The translations under genes were made by a program, and so were the position numbers. DNA of 41,590 bases from Paracoccus tibetensis (lineage in GTDB: Bacteria; Pseudomonadota; Alphaproteobacteria; Rhodobacterales; Rhodobacteraceae): assembly GCF_900102505.1 (NCBI RefSeq), contig NZ_FMVT01000019.1:1-41590 (forward strand). The letters are read 5' to 3'. Shown in pieces: positions 1 to 8,604 of this stretch. Every line of letters starts with the position of its first letter. The stretch's first letter is position 1. The notes under the pieces are model-generated. The model did not search any database and was not told the origin of the DNA. It worked only from the letters and a program-made list of their open reading frames with translations.

Positions 1-92
1 CTTCGGGCTTGTGCTTCTTCTGGGGCATTGCTTGTCCTCCATCTGGCTCGAAAGCCTACTTCAGGGAGGACCACTTTTCAGGGGGCAGGCCA
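1..92 (-). mobile_element. IS3-family element, 5' end (partial)
   Basis: This is the terminal piece of an insertion sequence whose body lies left of the window. The sequence closely matches the orfA-side end of the IS at 22071-23421, including the terminal GGCAGGCCA and the start of orfA. The orfA ATG is on the minus strand at 28-26 and reads MPQKKHKPE. It differs from the internal copy at several bases, so it is a separate, diverged isoform. The element ends at position 92; its other end and its target duplication cannot be seen. Confidence 0.85.
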
Positions 93-192
93 GTGTGCGG
101 GTCAGAGGCTGACTCGCGCCGTTTTTGACCAAGGGCGGCAGATCGACATGGAGAGCCCACAGTTGCCGCTGACAACCTGCTACAGTGTGCGG

Positions 193-681
193 ATGACCAA
201 GTCGGCTGTTTATAGTTTTCGGAAGGCCACCGTGGCTGATCTTGCTCCGCTAAAGGCATGGCGCACTCAGCCGCATGTTCGGGAGTGGTGGGGCGAGGAT
301 GAAGCAGATGTTGATGTAGATTTGGGTGATCCTCGGGTATTGCGATGCGTCGTTTCAACCGGCGGGCAACCCTTCGACTTCATGCAAGACTATACTGTCC
401 ATGGGTGGCCGGATCATCATTTTGCCGATCTTCCAGAAGGATCACAGGGGATCGATCAGTCTATTGGAGAACTCGAGATGGTGGGGCGCGGGCATGGAAC
501 AGCGTTTATACGACAGCGAGTTCAGAAGCTCTTTGTAGATTGCGCACCAGTGGTGGCGACTGATCCGCACCCTAGAAATGAGCGAGCCATAGCTGTCTAC
601 AAGAAGCTCGGATTTGCCCTAACAGGATCTGCTCAGGAGACAAGATGGGGCTTGATCCTCCCCATGATCGCCAAGCCATAG
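193..681 (+). CDS. GNAT N-acetyltransferase, AAC(6')-like
   Basis: The 162-aa product is a GCN5-related acetyltransferase that would transfer acetyl from acetyl-CoA to an amine. It carries hallmarks of the aminoglycoside 6'-N-acetyltransferase branch: an early REWWG motif, DYTVHGW, GIDQSIGE, the acetyl-CoA loop GRGHGTAF, and a C-terminal block with DPHPRNERAIAVYKKLGF. ATG 193 is chosen because it begins just before the domain; the frame stays open upstream to position 28, inside the IS end, and ATG 148 is an alternative. It is slightly shorter than typical AAC(6')-Ib proteins (about 184-200 aa). The family call is firm. Whether aminoglycosides are the substrate is inference, since chromosomal relatives of unknown substrate are common. 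It starts 100 bp from an IS end, which could supply transcription or point to transfer. Confidence 0.8.
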   Translation: MTKSAVYSFRKATVADLAPLKAWRTQPHVREWWGEDEADVDVDLGDPRVLRCVVSTGGQPFDFMQDYTVHGWPDHHFADLPEGSQGIDQSIGELEMVGRGHGTAFIRQRVQKLFVDCAPVVATDPHPRNERAIAVYKKLGFALTGSAQETRWGLILPMIAKP

Positions 682-929
682 CAAGGAGTGGTCAACGGCA
701 GTTTCGTCCCGCATAGCAGGCGGCGACGTGGTGCAAGGCTTTCGCTGGCGCTCTGCTGGCAGCTAGGTCTGCCGGTTGGCGTGGTTGCCCAGCCGACCGC
801 GGGAGCAAACCAGATCGTCAACAAACCTCGGCGACTGAGCGCTTCGTCTTAGGCCGGCCAGTTCCTGATCTTGTCGGCCGAGGGGGGCGGTTTGCTTATG
901 TTGACCAGCCATCACACGGGCTCTGTGCA

Positions 930-1379
930 TCAGAGCCGATATGAGGCACCGTTGCGGCTGGTCAGGGACGCACGGTTATCTCCGCGCATCTCGCCGTTCC
1001 CCGGCAACAGCAGCGCCACCATCCCGTCCACGTTGAAGGGCTTGTGACACCGCTGCGCATCGGCGAAGCGATCCGGCATCTCCTCTGCGGCCATACCTGT
1101 AAGCAGCACGAAGGGTATTCCGCGCCGCTTGAGTTCGTCGGCCACAAGACAGGTGGCCTCGATGCGAAAATCCAGATCAAGGATGGCGCCATCCACCACG
1201 CCGGCAGCCGCGATTAGAGCGATGGCACACTCCACCGTCGACGCGATGCCCACCACCTCGGCTCCGGCCGCCTCGAACGCCTGCGCGATATCGAGGGCGA
1301 CGACGCGTTGCTGCTCGAGGACGATGACCCTGTGACGTCTTGCATCGCAGGAAGCGGCGTCACGCCCCCGAGGCGGCAT
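930..1379 (-). CDS. Stand-alone response-regulator receiver protein
   Basis: The protein is about 149 aa and consists almost wholly of a CheY-like receiver domain. Visible elements are the first strand VIVLEQQR, where the usual acidic pair is reduced to a single Glu; the phosphoacceptor strand GAILDLDF; the switch region FVLLTGM; and the conserved lysine strand CHKPF. There is no output domain, so it would act by protein contact, as single-domain regulators do. The start is uncertain: the frame opens at GTG 1445, and ATG 1379 is used because it lies just ahead of the first strand; neither has a clear Shine-Dalgarno. The reduced acidic pocket may alter metal binding. No cognate kinase is adjacent; the nearest kinase in the window lies beyond 14.9 kb. 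Confidence 0.7.
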   Translation of the reverse strand: MPPRGRDAASCDARRHRVIVLEQQRVVALDIAQAFEAAGAEVVGIASTVECAIALIAAAGVVDGAILDLDFRIEATCLVADELKRRGIPFVLLTGMAAEEMPDRFADAQRCHKPFNVDGMVALLLPGNGEMRGDNRASLTSRNGASYRL

Positions 1380-1640
1380 TTCAAGATCAGCGCCGTATCC
1401 GGCCACTATGGGTCTTGCAGGACCGTCATGGTTCCCCCCCCGCACGCATCGGAAAACAAGATCTACATGCCGATCTCGAGATCGCGATTAACCTGGATTA
1501 TCGTCACGAGACGATCATGGGCCGCGACGCCTCACTATCCGCGCCCATCATGCTTATGTTGAACGCATCGGCAGCCGCGATCAGAGGCGCTGTCGGCCGA
1601 GAGACCGTGTGTGCTCCCGCCTCCGAGCCGGAGCCTGTTC

Positions 1641-1889
1641 ATGCCACGCTATTTCTTTCATATCATCGACGGCCGCGATATGCGTGACGAAGAGGGCACC
1701 GAATTGCCTGACATCTACGTGGCGCAGTCTCAGGCCATCTATCTGACCGGTGAGGTGCTGCGCGACATGGGCGCGCGGTTTTGGGACCGCGGCAGATGGC
1801 GCCTCGAGGTCGAGAACGATCAGGCCCAGATACTGTTCGTGCTTCATGTCCTTGCCGAGGAGCGGTCGCCGCCTCACGCGGCTTTCTAG
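1641..1889 (+). CDS. DUF6894 family small protein
   Basis: This 82-aa protein opens with MPRYFFHIIDG and continues with D-x-EGTELPD, then an aspartate- and arginine-containing central stretch. That pattern is typical of the DUF6894 family, which is common in alphaproteobacteria and has no established function. ATG 1641 is chosen because family members start exactly at this MPRYFFH block; the frame is open a little further, to 1611. It converges on the Crp/Fnr gene with 36 bp between the stop codons and no evident terminator. It is complete in length. Function unknown. Confidence 0.75.
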   Translation: MPRYFFHIIDGRDMRDEEGTELPDIYVAQSQAIYLTGEVLRDMGARFWDRGRWRLEVENDQAQILFVLHVLAEERSPPHAAF

Positions 1890-1925
1890 ACCATGCCCGG
1901 TCGCACCGGCGGCTGACGGAGCATG

Positions 1926-2660
1926 CTAGCGCCTCGGCTCCTTGCTGCCGTTTCGTTCCGTCAGGTGCAGGTAGTTGGGATTGAACCCGGAGAAGGCCTT
2001 GAGACGCGGAACATCCGGAATCACCAGCGCGCCGTTCTTGAACGTGATCAGGTTCTCGGCCCGCAGGCGTTGAAGAACCCGGTTCACATGGATGGTCGAC
2101 AGGGCCATGGTGTCGGCGATCTCGGCCTGCGTGATGGGCAGATCATAGCTACCGTTGCTTGCCAACCCCACCGTTTCCAGACGCATCAGCAGCTCGCAGA
2201 GGAGGTGGGCGATGCGCTGCTCGGCCGAACGCGCCCCGATGTTGACCAGCCATTCGCGCAGCGTTGCCTCGTCCACCAGCGAGCACCACCACAAAGCCCG
2301 CGCCAAGGCCGGCCGCTCGGTCATTTCCAGGATTCGCGTCCGGGGAATGTCCACCACGCGGCATGGCGACAGCGTGCCGATGTTGTGGTCCATGGTGCGC
2401 AGGATGAAGATGTGCAGATCGCAGAAATCGCCCGGGACCAGGAACGCCATGATTTGACGGCGGCCGTCGGGCAGCAGCTTATAGCGGCAGGCGAAACCCT
2501 CAAGGATCAGACGCACGTGCAAGGGGTCGTCGCCCTCGCGGATCAGGTCCGCACGCCCGTCCACGAGACGGGCCATTCGGACCGTGTGGTCGAGAAGGCG
2601 CCGGTCGGCATCGGGCAAGGGCGCGAAGATTTCCAGTTTGCGAGTCAGTAGATTGTCCAT
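1926..2660 (-). CDS. Crp/Fnr-family transcriptional regulator
   Basis: The 244-aa protein has an N-terminal cyclic-nucleotide-binding-like beta-roll (about residues 15-130, with REGDDPLHVRLILEGFACRY and FLVPGDFCDL) and a C-terminal winged helix of the Crp type (about residues 150-225, with LPITQAEIADTMALS and HVNRVLQRLR). The N-terminus lacks the four-cysteine cluster of Fnr and a complete cAMP pocket, so the ligand is unknown; this subgroup is abundant in Rhizobiales and Rhodobacterales. ATG 2660 is preferred because it has an upstream purine-rich site (GAGAGAA) and starts at the domain; the frame opens further at 2729. A perfect 8-bp inverted repeat lies about 48 bp upstream (2708-2732) and could be its own operator. 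Confidence 0.9.
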   Translation of the reverse strand: MDNLLTRKLEIFAPLPDADRRLLDHTVRMARLVDGRADLIREGDDPLHVRLILEGFACRYKLLPDGRRQIMAFLVPGDFCDLHIFILRTMDHNIGTLSPCRVVDIPRTRILEMTERPALARALWWCSLVDEATLREWLVNIGARSAEQRIAHLLCELLMRLETVGLASNGSYDLPITQAEIADTMALSTIHVNRVLQRLRAENLITFKNGALVIPDVPRLKAFSGFNPNYLHLTERNGSKEPRR

Positions 2661-2707
2661 TGTAATTCTCTCGTCACCCGCACAATTGCCGCGGACATGT
2701 CGCCCCA

Positions 2708-2732
2708 TGGATGTCTGGTGGCATGACATCCA
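2708..2732. promoter_or_regulatory. Inverted repeat upstream of Crp/Fnr gene
   Basis: Perfect 8-bp arms TGGATGTC and GACATCCA are separated by 9 nt, in the region between the Crp/Fnr gene (minus) and the small ORF at 2834 (plus). Size and placement fit a dimeric-regulator operator, perhaps autoregulatory. It is not the usual Fnr (TTGAT-N4-ATCAA) or Crp consensus, so the cognate factor is unknown. Confidence 0.35.
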
Positions 2733-2833
2733 ACATTTTTGCGGCGGCGAGATAAACCTACGTTAAGGACACGTGCTGACAATGATCGATATCTTGTGCC
2801 TAGACACCTTCCACGACATGCAGAAAGCATCAG

Positions 2834-3046
2834 ATGGACGATCTATTTCACCTCGTTTTGCAGACCAAGGATGCTCAGGAGCGTGCCCGGAACGCAGACC
2901 TGCTCGAAACGACAGCCACCTTGGACCGGCTGTGCCGCATGATCGCCGGATTGACTGCGCAACACCCCGCCATGGACCGCGTGACGGTGATTTCCTCCAC
3001 ATCACCGGCACCACCGCCCGCCTACGCAGGCTGCGAAAAGCGCTAA
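2834..3046 (+). CDS. Hypothetical small protein (70 aa)
   Basis: A predicted helical 70-aa protein beginning MDDLFHLVLQTKDAQERA, with charged and leucine-rich stretches (ADLLETTATLDRLCRMIAGL) and a proline-rich tail. I do not recognise a family. It diverges from the Crp/Fnr gene with 173 bp between start codons. The Shine-Dalgarno is weak. Amphipathic periodicity in the first 45 residues suggests a real coding stretch; the last 20 residues look less protein-like. It could be a target of the neighbouring regulator. Confidence 0.4.
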   Translation: MDDLFHLVLQTKDAQERARNADLLETTATLDRLCRMIAGLTAQHPAMDRVTVISSTSPAPPPAYAGCEKR

Positions 3047-3903
3047 AAATCGGGAATGATATCTGTGGTCGTTCCTGCTTAGGATCGTCGCCCCCAAGGT
3101 TTCGATTATTCTACGTGTCGGCCATCGTGCCAACTAGGCCGCGAACATCTGCATGCGCCTCCCTGTTCCCGTGGCGGGTCGAGGCGCCAAAGGGGCCGGG
3201 TTTTGCCCAGCCCCGATCTCCTTGGTGGCGCGCCTTCGATGCAGACATCCATAGCAGGATCAACTGGCTTATCGATGATCGTGCCCTCACGTCTGTTTGT
3301 GTCGAACGGCTGCGGCTGGAAAGCTTGCAGATGGGCGCAGACACTGCAGCGATGATCGACTACAACGCCCGGGCACACTGCACTTTTTGACGACGTTATC
3401 AGCCCGCTACGATCAGCAAGGCTGAAAACTCCCGCTTCAGATGGTCCAGGATCGGTAGGCGGGCAATAGCCACATGGCTTCGCTTGCTTCTGGATGAGAG
3501 ATTAGTGGCAGGTCACTCTGAGCGGCAAGGCAATCACCGCGATGTCCCGCAGAGAAGACAGTGGCTCTCAGATTTTTGCTGCGCCAAGCACGAACGTCCG
3601 GTTTGGAGAAGCTGCACGGTGGCATCCGTCAAGCGTCGAGCGGCCGCAATGGGCCGATGCTGTTTCAAAATCCGATCGAGCATGTCCCGGCCCGGAGCAA
3701 GGTTCGCCTACACCTCGCTGTGGCGCCGTGAGGGCTGCTGAAACCAGTGCCCTCCCGCTGCGAGACTGTCCAGATTGGCGTCTGTCGATGCAGGGGTTGA
3801 TGTCAGCGAACCTGCAAACCTGCACATCCAGAGCTCCGCAAAAGGAACATGCGGACTGTGCGGCCAAGTGCTATACTTGCTCAACCCCTCTGGGGAGCAA
3901 GCC
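3047..3903. other. No recognisable gene (857 bp)
   Basis: Several open frames cross this stretch on both strands, but none shows a recognisable domain, a convincing ribosome-binding site or consistent codon use. Base composition is less GC-biased than the P450 gene that follows. It may hold decayed coding DNA plus the upstream region of the P450 gene. Confidence 0.5.
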
Positions 3904-5283
3904 ATGGATGGAGAAGCCTCGTCTGGGCCGGGGGCTTTCAAGCCTCCAAAGATCGAGATGGCGCAATGGCCTCTCTCGACCTGGTCCCTCTTGCGCGTCA
4001 TGGTGCGGAACCCGGTGGCGACAGTTCCGCCGGCGGCTTACCGAGAAGCGCATGCCAGCCTTCAGGTCGGGCGGCAGGCAATGTTCTACCCAAGCGATCC
4101 GGCGCTGGTTGAAGAAATTCTTGTGCGGAAACATGAGGACTTCGCCAAGTCCCGCATCGACAACAGCCTGCTCAACCCGATCCTGGGGAATGGCATTCTT
4201 ACGGCAGAGGGCGACGTCTGGCGCCGGCAGCGGCGGCTGGCGGCTCCTGCCTTTCGTGCTGCAACGCTGTCGAGCCATCTGCCGGTCATGCGCAGCCCGT
4301 TCGAGGAGCTGGTTGAGCGCTGGGCGCTGAACCCGGGACCGCACCGGATCGACAACGCCATGACAGCGGCCACGATTGCCGTCATCTGCCGCGCGTTCTT
4401 TTCGAACTTCGACCAAGGCGACGCGGACCGGGTGTCGGGCGCGATCGCAAGATACCTCCGCCCCTCCAGCTGGCCGATCACCTACGAGGCACTTGGCCTA
4501 CCCAAGTGGACGCCACACCCGGGCAAGCTCACCATGGAACAAGCGGCGGCGGAAGCGCGGCAGCTGGTGTGGAGCTTTGTGGCTCGGCGGCGGCAGGGGC
4601 GCAAAGTTCCGCCTGACCTCGCGCAGGTCCTGATGGACGCGCGCGATCCGGAGACGGGCCGTGCGCTGAGCGATGAAGAGCTCGTCAACACGTTCCTCAC
4701 GCTGATCGCTGCAGGCCATGAGACATCGGCCAATGCGCTGACTTGGGCGCTCTACTGCCTTGCCGCGCAGCCCGAGCTGCAGGACGCGCTGGCGGATCAC
4801 GTCCGGAACGTCATTGGTGATGGTCCAGTCGAGGCGCCGCATCTCGAGGCGTTGCCGGACGTGACCCAGTTCATCGAGGAAACGATGCGCCTCTTGCCGC
4901 CCGTTCCCATATTGAGCCGCCGCCCGCTCCACCCGTGCCAGATCGGCGGACACAGCATCGAGCAAACGACGCTCGTGTTCATCCCCATCTATGCCATCCA
5001 CCGGCACGAGGCGCTTTGGTCATCCCCCGAAAGTTTCGATCCAGAGCGCTTCGCAGGCGGATATCAGACCCCGAGGCAGCGCTGCGCCTTCATGCCATTC
5101 GGTGCAGGCCCCCGGATCTGCCTCGGCGCCAGCTTCGCGATGATCGAGATGGTTGCTGGGCTCGGGACGATGCTTGCGGCCCTCCGCTTCCGCCTGCACG
5201 ACAAGACGCCACCTGAACCCATGCACAGGATAACCCTGCGGCCCCGGAAGGAGGTTGTCCTGGGACTGGAGCTGCGTTCCTGA
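3904..5283 (+). CDS. Cytochrome P450 monooxygenase
   Basis: The 459-aa protein is a complete haem-thiolate monooxygenase. It shows the I-helix oxygen-activation motif AGHETSA (about residues 269-275), the K-helix ExxR as EETMR (about 324-328), a DPERF region, and the haem-binding loop FGAGPRICLG with proximal Cys406. ATG 4-6 bp into GCCATGGATG (3904) is chosen because it follows GGGGAG at good spacing; the frame remains open to 3775 without domain content. No transmembrane anchor is seen, so it should be cytoplasmic. The motif style (FGAGPRICLGASFA) resembles the fatty-acid-hydroxylase-like, E-class-like bacterial P450s, but the substrate cannot be read from sequence. No ferredoxin or ferredoxin reductase gene is adjacent, so electrons must come from elsewhere. 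Confidence 0.95.
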   Translation: MDGEASSGPGAFKPPKIEMAQWPLSTWSLLRVMVRNPVATVPPAAYREAHASLQVGRQAMFYPSDPALVEEILVRKHEDFAKSRIDNSLLNPILGNGILTAEGDVWRRQRRLAAPAFRAATLSSHLPVMRSPFEELVERWALNPGPHRIDNAMTAATIAVICRAFFSNFDQGDADRVSGAIARYLRPSSWPITYEALGLPKWTPHPGKLTMEQAAAEARQLVWSFVARRRQGRKVPPDLAQVLMDARDPETGRALSDEELVNTFLTLIAAGHETSANALTWALYCLAAQPELQDALADHVRNVIGDGPVEAPHLEALPDVTQFIEETMRLLPPVPILSRRPLHPCQIGGHSIEQTTLVFIPIYAIHRHEALWSSPESFDPERFAGGYQTPRQRCAFMPFGAGPRICLGASFAMIEMVAGLGTMLAALRFRLHDKTPPEPMHRITLRPRKEVVLGLELRS

Positions 5284-5542
5284 GGCGATGAAGTTGCACC
5301 TTAGACACCGTTACGAAGCGCGGCCGAAGCTGTGATCGAACTGCGCCGGGTGTGCCAGAGGCTCAAACTTCTGCGTGGGATGGAGCCACGCCAGTGGTGC
5401 GTCGGTGTGCATGTCACTCGCCACCATCATCATAGCACTACGTGCTGCAGCCTACTTGCACGTTCGCTTCGGAGTATGCTGCTAGGCGGGACTTGAGCCT
5501 ACGAGCGTCTGGAAAGGGCGGCACTTTACAGGATGAACAGGT

Positions 5543-5600
5543 GCCCGCACGGCCTTGCGGGCGTAGTAGCGGGTGGAGGGGTATCACCTACCCGCTACTG
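5543..5600 (-). terminator. Two hairpins at 3' end of mscS-like gene
   Basis: Two inverted repeats lie at the end of the MscS-type gene. One has arms AGTAGCGGGT (5565-5574) and ACCCGCTACT (5590-5599), overlapping the last codons and stop. The other is a GC-rich 7-bp stem, GCCCGCA (5543-5549) with TGCGGGC (5556-5562). Neither is followed by a clear U-tract on the minus strand, so termination is only plausible. Confidence 0.35.
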
Positions 5601-6462
5601 GCCGTTCAAGCGGGACCGGGTCTAGGAAACTCAGTGTCCGCTGCGGGAACGGGATCTCGATGTCGGCCGCGTCAAGCGCGCACTTCACCGCCCGGGCCAC
5701 CTCGTCGCGCGAGCGCAATTCCTCCACCGGCGTCGATCCAGTCCACCAGCGCAGCACGAAGTCGATCGAGGAGTCGCCAAAGCCTTGACAGAAGACTTCT
5801 GTCATCTTTGACGCATCCACCGTATCGCGCCCCTCAAGCGCACCGGATAAAGCTAAGCGGGCATGCTCCAGGTCCGTGCCATAGGCGACCCCCACCTCCA
5901 GCGTGATCCGGCGCAGCGGCTGGTCCGTCAGCACGGTGGTGGGATTGCGGTAGATGAAAGCGTTGGGCACGAGCACGAGTTCGCCCGAGCGCCGCCGGAG
6001 GTAGGTGTCGCGGATGGTAATTCGCTCTACCTGACCTTCGATCCCCTCGCACAGGATGTCGTCACCAATCCTCATTGGCCTCCGCAGCAGGATAAGGAGG
6101 CCAGCGAGGTAGTTTTCGAAGATGTCTTTGAAGGCAAGCCCGACCACTAGCGAGCCAACCCCGAGGCCCGCGACAACGTTTGTCGCCGACATTCCCGGGA
6201 AGACCAGCACCGCGGCGACGATCAAGCCGCCGATCCAGACAAGGCTTCGCGTCAGCGTCCGTGCCGCGGCGATCAGCGCCGGGCGCTGGTGCCAGCGCCG
6301 AAGGAGCCGGGCCTCGCCCCGCCAAGCATAGCGTGCCAAGGCCCAAGTCAGGGCCAAGACGATGAGTGCGGCGAGGAGGTTCGGCAGGAGGGCCACAAAG
6401 CCGCCCGCAAGCCGGGCGAGCTCGAACTGCAATATACGCAGCGGCTCAATATCGGGAAGCAT
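5584..6462 (-). CDS. Small-conductance mechanosensitive channel (MscS family)
   Basis: A 292-aa inner-membrane channel that would open under membrane tension to release solutes during hypo-osmotic shock. Three hydrophobic segments occupy about residues 20-45, 70-90 and 95-120. The third carries the Gly/Ala-rich pore-lining pattern (VVAGLGVGSLVVGLAF) followed by the family signature FENYLAGLLILLRRPMRIGD. The cytoplasmic beta-domain follows (VERITIRDTYLRRRSGELVLVPN), then a C-terminal alpha/beta part. The length matches E. coli MscS (286 aa). The protein is complete. It lies convergent to the P450 gene. A LysR relic on the same strand ends 147 bp upstream of its start. Confidence 0.93.
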   Translation of the reverse strand: MLPDIEPLRILQFELARLAGGFVALLPNLLAALIVLALTWALARYAWRGEARLLRRWHQRPALIAAARTLTRSLVWIGGLIVAAVLVFPGMSATNVVAGLGVGSLVVGLAFKDIFENYLAGLLILLRRPMRIGDDILCEGIEGQVERITIRDTYLRRRSGELVLVPNAFIYRNPTTVLTDQPLRRITLEVGVAYGTDLEHARLALSGALEGRDTVDASKMTEVFCQGFGDSSIDFVLRWWTGSTPVEELRSRDEVARAVKCALDAADIEIPFPQRTLSFLDPVPLERPVAGR

Positions 6463-6609
6463 TGGCTACGGGCACGTTCATCATCCTGAGAAAACGGTGC
6501 CACCTGCGGCACAGTTCCCGTATGCCGCGGCAAACACGAGCAACCGCCCTAGCAATCCGCGCCTCTGCGGCGTCAGCCACCTCCCGGTCAGCAGCGGCCG
6601 TTTTCTCGT

Positions 6610-7100
6610 TCATCTGCAGATCGCCGCCTCCTTGGCAGCCGTGTCTCTTGCCATCGCGAGGAATGCCGTAAAGCCCGCCGATGCGTTGCACCTGCCTGGA
6701 TAAAACAGGCTGAACCCCGGTCGAGGCGGGGTCCATTTGTCCAGCAGGCGGATCAGCCGCCCGGCGGCGATGTCTTCAGCCACGTCCTTCTCGATGAAAA
6801 AGCCGATCCCGGTGCCGTTCAGGACAGCGGTGCGGGCGATGGCGGCCTGGTCCAGGGTCAGGCGGCCTTGGACGTCGAGCTGCGAGACCTCTCCGGCCCG
6901 CTCGAGGGTCCAGCGGAAGAGAGAGCAATTCAGCAGGCGCACGCGGAGGCAGTCTTTCAGGGGCAGGTCTGCAGGGGTTCGCGGCGTGCCTTAAGCCGCG
7001 ACCCAGCCCGGCGATGCGACCACGGCAAAGCGCTGCGGCGGGCCCAGAGGCAGTGCGATCATGTCCCGAGGCACCAGTTCGGCAGAGCAAGGCCCAGATC
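6610..7100 (-). pseudogene. LysR-type regulator, C-terminal remnant
   Basis: Minus-strand translation gives the last part of a LysR-family effector domain. Upstream of an in-frame TAA (TTA at 6991-6993) it reads LVPRDMIALPLGPPQRFAVV. Downstream it continues TPADLPLKDCLRVRLLN, then the NGTGIGFF and DVAEDIAAGRLIRLL blocks typical of LysR proteins, to a stop at 6610. The DNA-binding N-terminus and most of the effector domain are gone, and residues around the stop are missing. The downstream 110-aa ORF from 6942 alone would not be functional. Its place, divergent from the oxidoreductase at 7298, is the usual position of a LysR regulator of such a gene. Confidence 0.8.
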
Positions 7101-7297
7101 GGGCGATGTTCCTGCCCTTGCATCAAGTGTGGGTGACCCCGCTACCTCAGTCTGCGGCGCAGCAGGCCCTTGGCGCCTCTCTTGTCACGGAAGTGCTGCC
7201 GCATCGCGCCCAAGCGACGCAGGAGCCCGGGGTGGTTGCTGTCAACCCGCACCTGCGGAATGATCTCACTACGCACAGCAACCGCACTGGAGGGCAC

Positions 7298-8410
7298 ATG
7301 GATCGCGAGAGCCTGGAACTGAGGTCGACCATCACGGCAGATGGCACGCTGCGGCTCAACTTGGAGCCGGTTGTTCTGCCCGAGCCGGGACCGGGGCAGC
7401 TGCTGGTGCGGGTTGAGGCATCGCCGATCAACCCCTCGGATCTCGGCCTGATGTTCGGCGCGGCCGACATGGAGACGCTTGCGCTTGAGGGCCAGGTGCT
7501 GACGGCGCGCGTTCCGGATCGCTCCATGCCTGCGATGCAGGGGCGGATCGGCCAGTCGCTGCCCGTGGGCAACGAAGGGGCAGGGACTGTCATCGAGGCA
7601 GGGCCGGACCAACAGCATCTGCTAGGAAAGCGGGTCGCGATGTTCGGCGGGGCCATGTATGCGCGTCTCCGCCTGATCGCGGTACAGGATTGTCTGGTTC
7701 TGCCCGAAGGCGCCTCGGCTGAGGAAGGCGCCGCGCTCTTCATCAACCCGCTGACCGCGCTTGGCTTCATCGAGACCATGCGGGCCGAGGGGCACACGGC
7801 AATCACTCACGCACCCGCGGCTTCGAACCTCGGGCAGATGCTGGTGCGGATCTGCCAAGCGGACGGCATCGGCCTCGTGAACATCGTCCGCAGCCCGGAG
7901 CAGGTCGCTTTGCTGCGTGACCTCGGCGCCACCCACGTCGTCGACAGCAGCGCCAACAGCTTCCGCCAGGATCTGACGGAGGCAATCGCCGCCACCGGTG
8001 CCACGCTCTCCTTCGATGCCATCGGCGGCGGTGAGATGACGAGCACCATCCTGAACGCGATGGAGGCGGTCGCCGCGCGCAGCATGACCGGCTATGACCG
8101 CTACGGCTCGGCGGTGCTGAAGCAGGGCTACATCTACGGCGCACTGGATACCGGCCCCTCGGTGCTGCGCCGCGGCTTCGGCTTCAGCTGGAGTGTCGGC
8201 GGCTGGCTGCTGTTCCATGTCCTGCAGCGTCTGGATCCGGCCGTCGTTCAGCGGATGCGCCAGCGTGTGGTGGAGGAGATGACCACCACCTTCGCGAGCC
8301 ACTACACCGCCCGGATCACGCTTGAGCAGGCGCTCGAGCCGGAGACTGTAGCGTCTTACATGCGCAAGTCGACTGGGGCAAAGTACCTGCTGACGCCACA
8401 GCAGAGCTGA
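7298..8410 (+). CDS. MDR-superfamily zinc-less alcohol dehydrogenase / quinone oxidoreductase-like
   Basis: The 370-aa protein is a medium-chain dehydrogenase/reductase. It has an N-terminal GroES-like domain (about residues 10-150, with PGPGQLLVRVEASPINPSDL and LPVGNEGAGTVIEAG) and a C-terminal Rossmann domain (about 155-330, with INPLTALGF, then the dinucleotide loop APAASNLGQMLVRI). The catalytic zinc ligands of alcohol dehydrogenases are absent, as in NADPH:quinone reductases and enoyl reductases. ATG 7298 is chosen for its strong GGAGGG site 3 bp upstream; the open frame reaching back to 7061 has no domain. Substrate unknown. The divergent LysR gene that might have controlled it is decayed. 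Confidence 0.88.
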   Translation: MDRESLELRSTITADGTLRLNLEPVVLPEPGPGQLLVRVEASPINPSDLGLMFGAADMETLALEGQVLTARVPDRSMPAMQGRIGQSLPVGNEGAGTVIEAGPDQQHLLGKRVAMFGGAMYARLRLIAVQDCLVLPEGASAEEGAALFINPLTALGFIETMRAEGHTAITHAPAASNLGQMLVRICQADGIGLVNIVRSPEQVALLRDLGATHVVDSSANSFRQDLTEAIAATGATLSFDAIGGGEMTSTILNAMEAVAARSMTGYDRYGSAVLKQGYIYGALDTGPSVLRRGFGFSWSVGGWLLFHVLQRLDPAVVQRMRQRVVEEMTTTFASHYTARITLEQALEPETVASYMRKSTGAKYLLTPQQS

Positions 8411-8527
8411 TCGCTGGCCAACTGAAGCTCTCCGCGCCAGCATTGTCTACTCGGCATCAGCACCGTCCGCCGGACGGCGAAGATGTCATCTGTTGGCGTC
8501 GGAATTGGAGGAACAGACTGAACGGAC

Positions 8528-8555
8528 ATCAGCCGCGCAGAGAAGCGCGGCTGAT
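8528..8555. terminator. Hairpin between convergent genes
   Basis: A perfect 11-bp inverted repeat, ATCAGCCGCGC and GCGCGGCTGAT with a 6-nt loop, sits between the convergent oxidoreductase (ends 8410) and the small gene at 8605. Position suggests a bidirectional terminator, but there is no U-tract on either side. Confidence 0.4.
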
Positions 8556-8604
8556 AGAGCTGGATGATCCGAGCTGTACGACGTCGGTCGCTGGGGTCGA
8601 AATG

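Noticed and set aside
2773..3390. 205-codon plus-strand open frame
   Set aside because: No domain, no ribosome-binding site, and composition unlike the neighbouring genes; the shorter ORF at 2834 in another frame is more protein-like.
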